Of a DNA stretch of 10,008 nucleotides, positions 7,621 to 10,008 are shown piece after piece (positions within the stretch are counted from its first letter, which is position 1; each line of letters begins with the position of its first letter). Below the pieces are notes generated by a model. That model saw only the letters and a list, made by a program, of their open reading frames with translations. It did not search any database and was not told the origin of the DNA. The DNA is from Cephalothrix simula (Eukaryota; Nemertea; Palaeonemertea; Archinemertea; Cephalotrichidae), in NCBI GenBank assembly GCA_035591015.1, contig JAXIUW010180626.1, positions 1 to 10,008 of the forward strand, read 5' to 3'. The translations under genes were made by a program, and so were the position numbers.

Positions 7621-7633
7621 ATGTTTTCAAATT
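7616..7633. repeat. 18-bp exact repeat of 6643-6660
   Basis: ttgaaatgttttcaaatt occurs here and at 6643-6660 without mismatch. The word is itself nearly palindromic (TTGAAA/TTTCAA). An 18-base exact match is unlikely by chance in 10 kb, although low complexity raises the odds. Confidence 0.7.
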
Positions 7634-8095
7634 TCTGCTGAAAATGGGAAATCAGGGCAGGAACATATATTGGGTATTTCAAAAGATTTTTTCAAAGTCA
7701 AGAAAATCGACAAAGACTGTTATAAAAGATTGCTAGAAGTAGACTCATTTACCAAAATGTCTTTGTAGTACTTAGCGATACTGATTTGCAATAACATCAG
7801 AAAGACACTTCAATCAAATTATAGAGAGTGCCATTGAATTAATGGAAAACATTCTAGATAAGATTGAAAGTAATGTAATTCTTTTCTAACGAAACAATCA
7901 TGGTCGTCCTTCTATAGTACACAAAGTACAAGAGAACGGACATGTACAATTGAGATATTTTCATGAAAGAAAATTAGAAAAAAAAAACAGATAAAATCAA
8001 TGTTGGCAGTAACTATTTGATTTATCTGGGTTTTGATCGTATCATTTTTTCATTGACTTGAGAATGACAGTCTAAATTAAAGTTTAATCTTTTAG
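7634..8095. other. probable intron or intergenic DNA
   Basis: This AT-rich stretch precedes the candidate last exon. Two short lysine-rich open stretches on plus (7574-7765 and 7800-7886) have coding-like composition. Neither shows a good splice donor in the phase needed by the exon starting at 8096. A branch-point-like tctaaat (near 8070) and a short pyrimidine tract ending ttttag (8090-8095) sit where a 3' splice site would be. Confidence 0.35.
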
Positions 8096-8384
8096 CGACA
8101 AAGATGGATTTCTAGATTACATTGATGTCAAAAAGAAAATTAATGCTTCATTAAAACACTTTTCTCTTCATTTGGACAACATGGGGGAAACTCGAGGCTT
8201 TAGGGTTTCATCCAGCTGCAATCACTTTCAAAAACGACATTTCCATAAACGCTGGAAAATGTGTGAAGACTTGGAAAAATACTGTTGGGACACCTTCAGC
8301 ACAAAATTATTGTTTGTGAAGCCCTCGTCTCATCAAACACTACGTCAAATAACTCCTAGCTTTAGATCAAATATGTACATGTAA
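8096..8384 (+). CDS. candidate terminal exon with partial EF-hand loop
   Basis: The frame is open from 8088 to the TAA at 8382-8384. Read from a possible splice acceptor (ttttag at 8090-8095), the first full codons give DKDGFLDYIDVKKKI (95 codons in all). This fits positions 3-12 of a canonical EF-hand calcium-binding loop: D3, D5, G6, hydrophobic L8, D9 and D12. Positions 1-2 would come from an upstream exon, with the splice splitting a codon after its second base. The following residues (about 10-25) could form the exiting helix. The rest is basic, with three cysteines and several His/Phe residues, and I do not recognise it. There is no in-frame ATG before the loop, so an upstream exon is required; none was found in the right phase, except a weak GTAGTA donor at 7765. 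D rather than E at position 12 is allowed but less common. A chance open frame remains possible. Confidence 0.35.
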
Positions 8385-8390
8385 TATACA

Positions 8391-8396
8391 AATAAA
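8391..8396 (+). promoter_or_regulatory. AATAAA polyadenylation signal
   Basis: A canonical AATAAA hexamer starts seven bases after the stop codon of the candidate EF-hand exon. A TTTTTAATAT tract follows at 8406 onward. The position fits a compact 3' end. AATAAA is common by chance in AT-rich DNA, so its support comes only from the adjacent exon candidate. Confidence 0.3.
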
Positions 8397-8440
8397 TGGG
8401 AAAGGTTTTTAATATCGGGCATCGAGATACACGAGTTTTT

Positions 8441-8580
8441 ACAATCCTGGAATGATTCTTTGACATGGTGAATTGTCTTTTGCAACTTGGTAATAGTTGA
8501 TGTTTTATTAAAATAAAACATCAACTATTACCAAGTTGCGAAAGACAATTCACCATGTCAAAGCAGCATTCCAAGATTGT
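8441..8580. repeat. near-perfect 69-bp palindrome (snap-back element)
   Basis: The arm 8441-8509 is the reverse complement of 8512-8580 with only four mismatches, and just two bases (8510-8511) separate the arms. The centre reads tgttttattaaaataaaaca. Pairing stops sharply outside both ends, and the flanking bases give no convincing target-site duplication. It could be a fold-back MITE, a product of template-switch replication, or a locus for a long hairpin RNA that yields small RNAs. High arm identity implies recent origin or ongoing correction between arms. Confidence 0.95.
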
Positions 8581-9607
8581 TCCATTTTCGGGTGGTTTTC
8601 AGCAGTTATCAGACCACTTCACTTTTTTACTGTAACGACTACAGGCCACAAGAGAGTCTTTTCTATAGGTTTTCTTGCCATTGTTTATTTGTCTTTAATC
8701 GACTCTTAGACTTTTCTCTTTTTGCGATATGAAAACTGGCTCTCAAAATTGATTTAAAGTAACTACACATGTTTGCCTGCCATTGATTTCCAAATAAATC
8801 GTCTAAACCCAATTTAAAGCAGAATAAGAATCAGATACCACTTTCGTTTAGAGCAGTTTTTCAATAGAAAAGCTATCACTCAGCTCAGCAGAATCCCATA
8901 AATCAAGTAATATGACTATGTCAACAAAGTATATCTTGACATATTTTTTTGGCTGTAACAAATAGTTTCAAGATATCAAATATATCTTGCAATCTATCTT
9001 CGGACTAAACTGGTAGCTGTCAGTGATAATATTTACAAGACATTTAAAAGAGACTAAAGGGGATATGGGGAAAAACGGTGCAAGTGTTATTGGCTTTGAA
9101 GAAAGAAATGATCTTATAAATATATCAAAGATATGATCATAGCAGGAAGTACTTAATTCTGATACTCATGAAGCTTCTTTGAACGGCCATAAAATTCCAG
9201 CGTAAGGGAAAATCATTACTGAAGCAAGTTAACATCCCATGCCATTGTGATTTTATTTGAGAGGCGAGTATGTGCCCTTACTTTAGTGATCTTTAGTGAG
9301 ATTTCAAGTTTATTAGAAACTAATTGACAATTTTAATTCTTGTTGATTATAATTCAATGATTCCCGTAGCACTGATATTGGGGATGAGTCTTCAACCAAA
9401 GAGTAAAGGCTGTTTCAAATCCGATTACTTGAAAATTGACCTTAATTTGCAGAAAGCAACATGATATCTGAGGGAGCATACAGGCTCCCCCCTGATGATA
9501 TTTTTATGAAACAACCATATCAAAATACTCAAACTGCTTCCTATTAAAGGCAAAGTGATGAGCAGTCGAACTGCCACATCCAAATAATCCTGAGGAAACC
9601 ACCCGAG
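8581..9607. other. AT-rich spacer, nothing recognised
   Basis: No coding signal or transposon was found. Two tiny hairpins lie close together: tatgtcaa/ttgacata (about 8918-8944) and caagatat/atatcttg (8969-8989), sharing the word tatatcttg. These could be chance structures in AT-rich DNA. Confidence 0.45.
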
Positions 9608-9735
9608 GAAAAATCCACAGGTCTTTGTATTATTAGGCTATTATCAGAGCCCCATAACTTTGTCTTTTATATGTATTATCAGAACTCATGATAATAAGCA
9701 TAGGCCTAATAATTACAAAGACCTGTGGAAAAATC
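9608..9735. mobile_element. short hAT-type MITE with 8-bp target-site duplication
   Basis: An element of 112 bases (9616-9727) is bounded by terminal inverted repeats. The left end starts CACAGGTCTTTGTA and continues TTATTAGGC; the right end, read inward on minus, starts CACAGGTCTTTGTAATTATTAGGC. The pair runs about 25 bases with a single one-base indel. It is flanked on both sides by the identical 8-mer gaaaaatc (9608-9615 and 9728-9735). hAT transposases typically make 8-bp duplications and hAT ends commonly begin with CA, so a non-autonomous hAT MITE fits well. There is no coding capacity. The inner part continues as imperfect pairing (TATTATCA words). The identical 8-mer suggests a fairly young insertion. 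Confidence 0.8.
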
Positions 9736-10008
9736 CAGTGATGAAGTGCTACATTTATGTACTATAACCAAATACCCTCTTAAAAACCAAAAGAAGAGCC
9801 AAGTTCTAACGTCACAGAGCACGTCACCTACGTTCTATTCTATAGAATATGTAAGGCACTCATGGTTGTAACTTGATTATAAAGGAAACAGTAATAGCCA
9901 TCATTCTATGTAACGGCTTATTACCGATTACTACTACTGTAGCTTGCCAAGGGATTATCTAGTTTATTGAACGACGTTATCGTCTTACCCCAGGAACTTG
10001 AATGACTT
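9736..10008. other. AT-rich right edge, nothing recognised
   Basis: The only notable words are a perfect 12-base palindrome, attctatagaat (9837-9848), and two nearby acgtcac words (from about 9811). A tract resembling a splice acceptor (cttaccccag, near 9983-9992) lies too close to the window edge to test for an exon. Confidence 0.45.

Noticed and set aside
7425-7682. 85-codon minus-strand frame through the CpG-rich patch
   Set aside because: Its length is within chance for a GC-richer patch, it has no motif, and the internal ATGGCGG is better explained as a YY1-like site.
7574-7765. 64-codon open stretch ending ILGISKDFFKVKKIDKD...SFTKMSL as a coding exon
   Set aside because: It is AT-rich and lysine-rich by composition, overlaps the duplicated 18-mer at 7616, and two other frames look equally plausible. 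Only a weak GTAGTA donor fits the phase.
7800-7886. Helical-looking open stretch (HFNQIIESAIELMENILDKIES) as an exon joined to the EF-hand exon
   Set aside because: Its acceptor is pyrimidine-poor, and the GT dinucleotides at its end (7870 and 7875) give phase 1 or 0, while the exon at 8096 needs a two-base overhang.
1-10008. CRISPR array, bacterial operon or phage content
   Set aside because: There are no regularly spaced identical repeats, no ribosome-binding-site-led gene runs, and overall composition and repeat types are those of an animal nuclear genome.

Overview
This looks like nuclear DNA from a multicellular animal, probably a marine invertebrate. It is AT-rich and gene-poor. It shows no operon, ribosome-binding-site or tightly packed gene structure, no long intact reading frame, and no tRNA or rRNA gene. 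It carries many small fold-back and MITE-like repeats. The word taggccta, which I associate loosely with echinoderm and hemichordate repeats, occurs twice inside or near repeats. That is only a weak hint, and the assignment below 'animal' is a guess.

Layout: 1-640 has no recognised feature. 648-835 is a C-rich, degenerate tandem block with a period of about 62 bases. 836-1750 is plain AT-rich DNA. 1754-2003 and about 2640-2770 hold three related copies (two direct, one inverted) of an old repeat. 2780-4040 shows only short local repeats. 4041-4160 and 4391-4512 are two abrupt CGG/CpG-rich islands on either side of an AT-rich stretch with a TGTAC repeat. 4520-5770 contains a cluster of short tandem duplications and one small hairpin. 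5771-7165 is a mosaic of local duplications and inverted repeats, ending in a strong 36-bp-arm hairpin (7009-7102). 7160-7620 is CpG-richer and has promoter-like motifs (inverted CCAAT, YY1-like, GC box, ETS-like). 8096-8384 is the best coding candidate: a possible last exon with most of an EF-hand calcium-binding loop, a stop codon and an AATAAA signal just after it. 8441-8580 is an almost perfect 69-bp snap-back palindrome. 9608-9735 is a short hAT-type MITE with an 8-bp target-site duplication. The rest is unremarkable.

How it fits together (inference): the right half could hold the start region and last exon of one plus-strand gene (promoter-like DNA near 7.2-7.6 kb, last exon near 8.1-8.4 kb) interrupted by repeats. 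I could not connect the parts with phase-consistent exons, so the gene model is incomplete. The left two-thirds is best read as intergenic or intronic DNA shaped by old, non-autonomous mobile elements and replication slippage. I found no convincing new multi-gene system.
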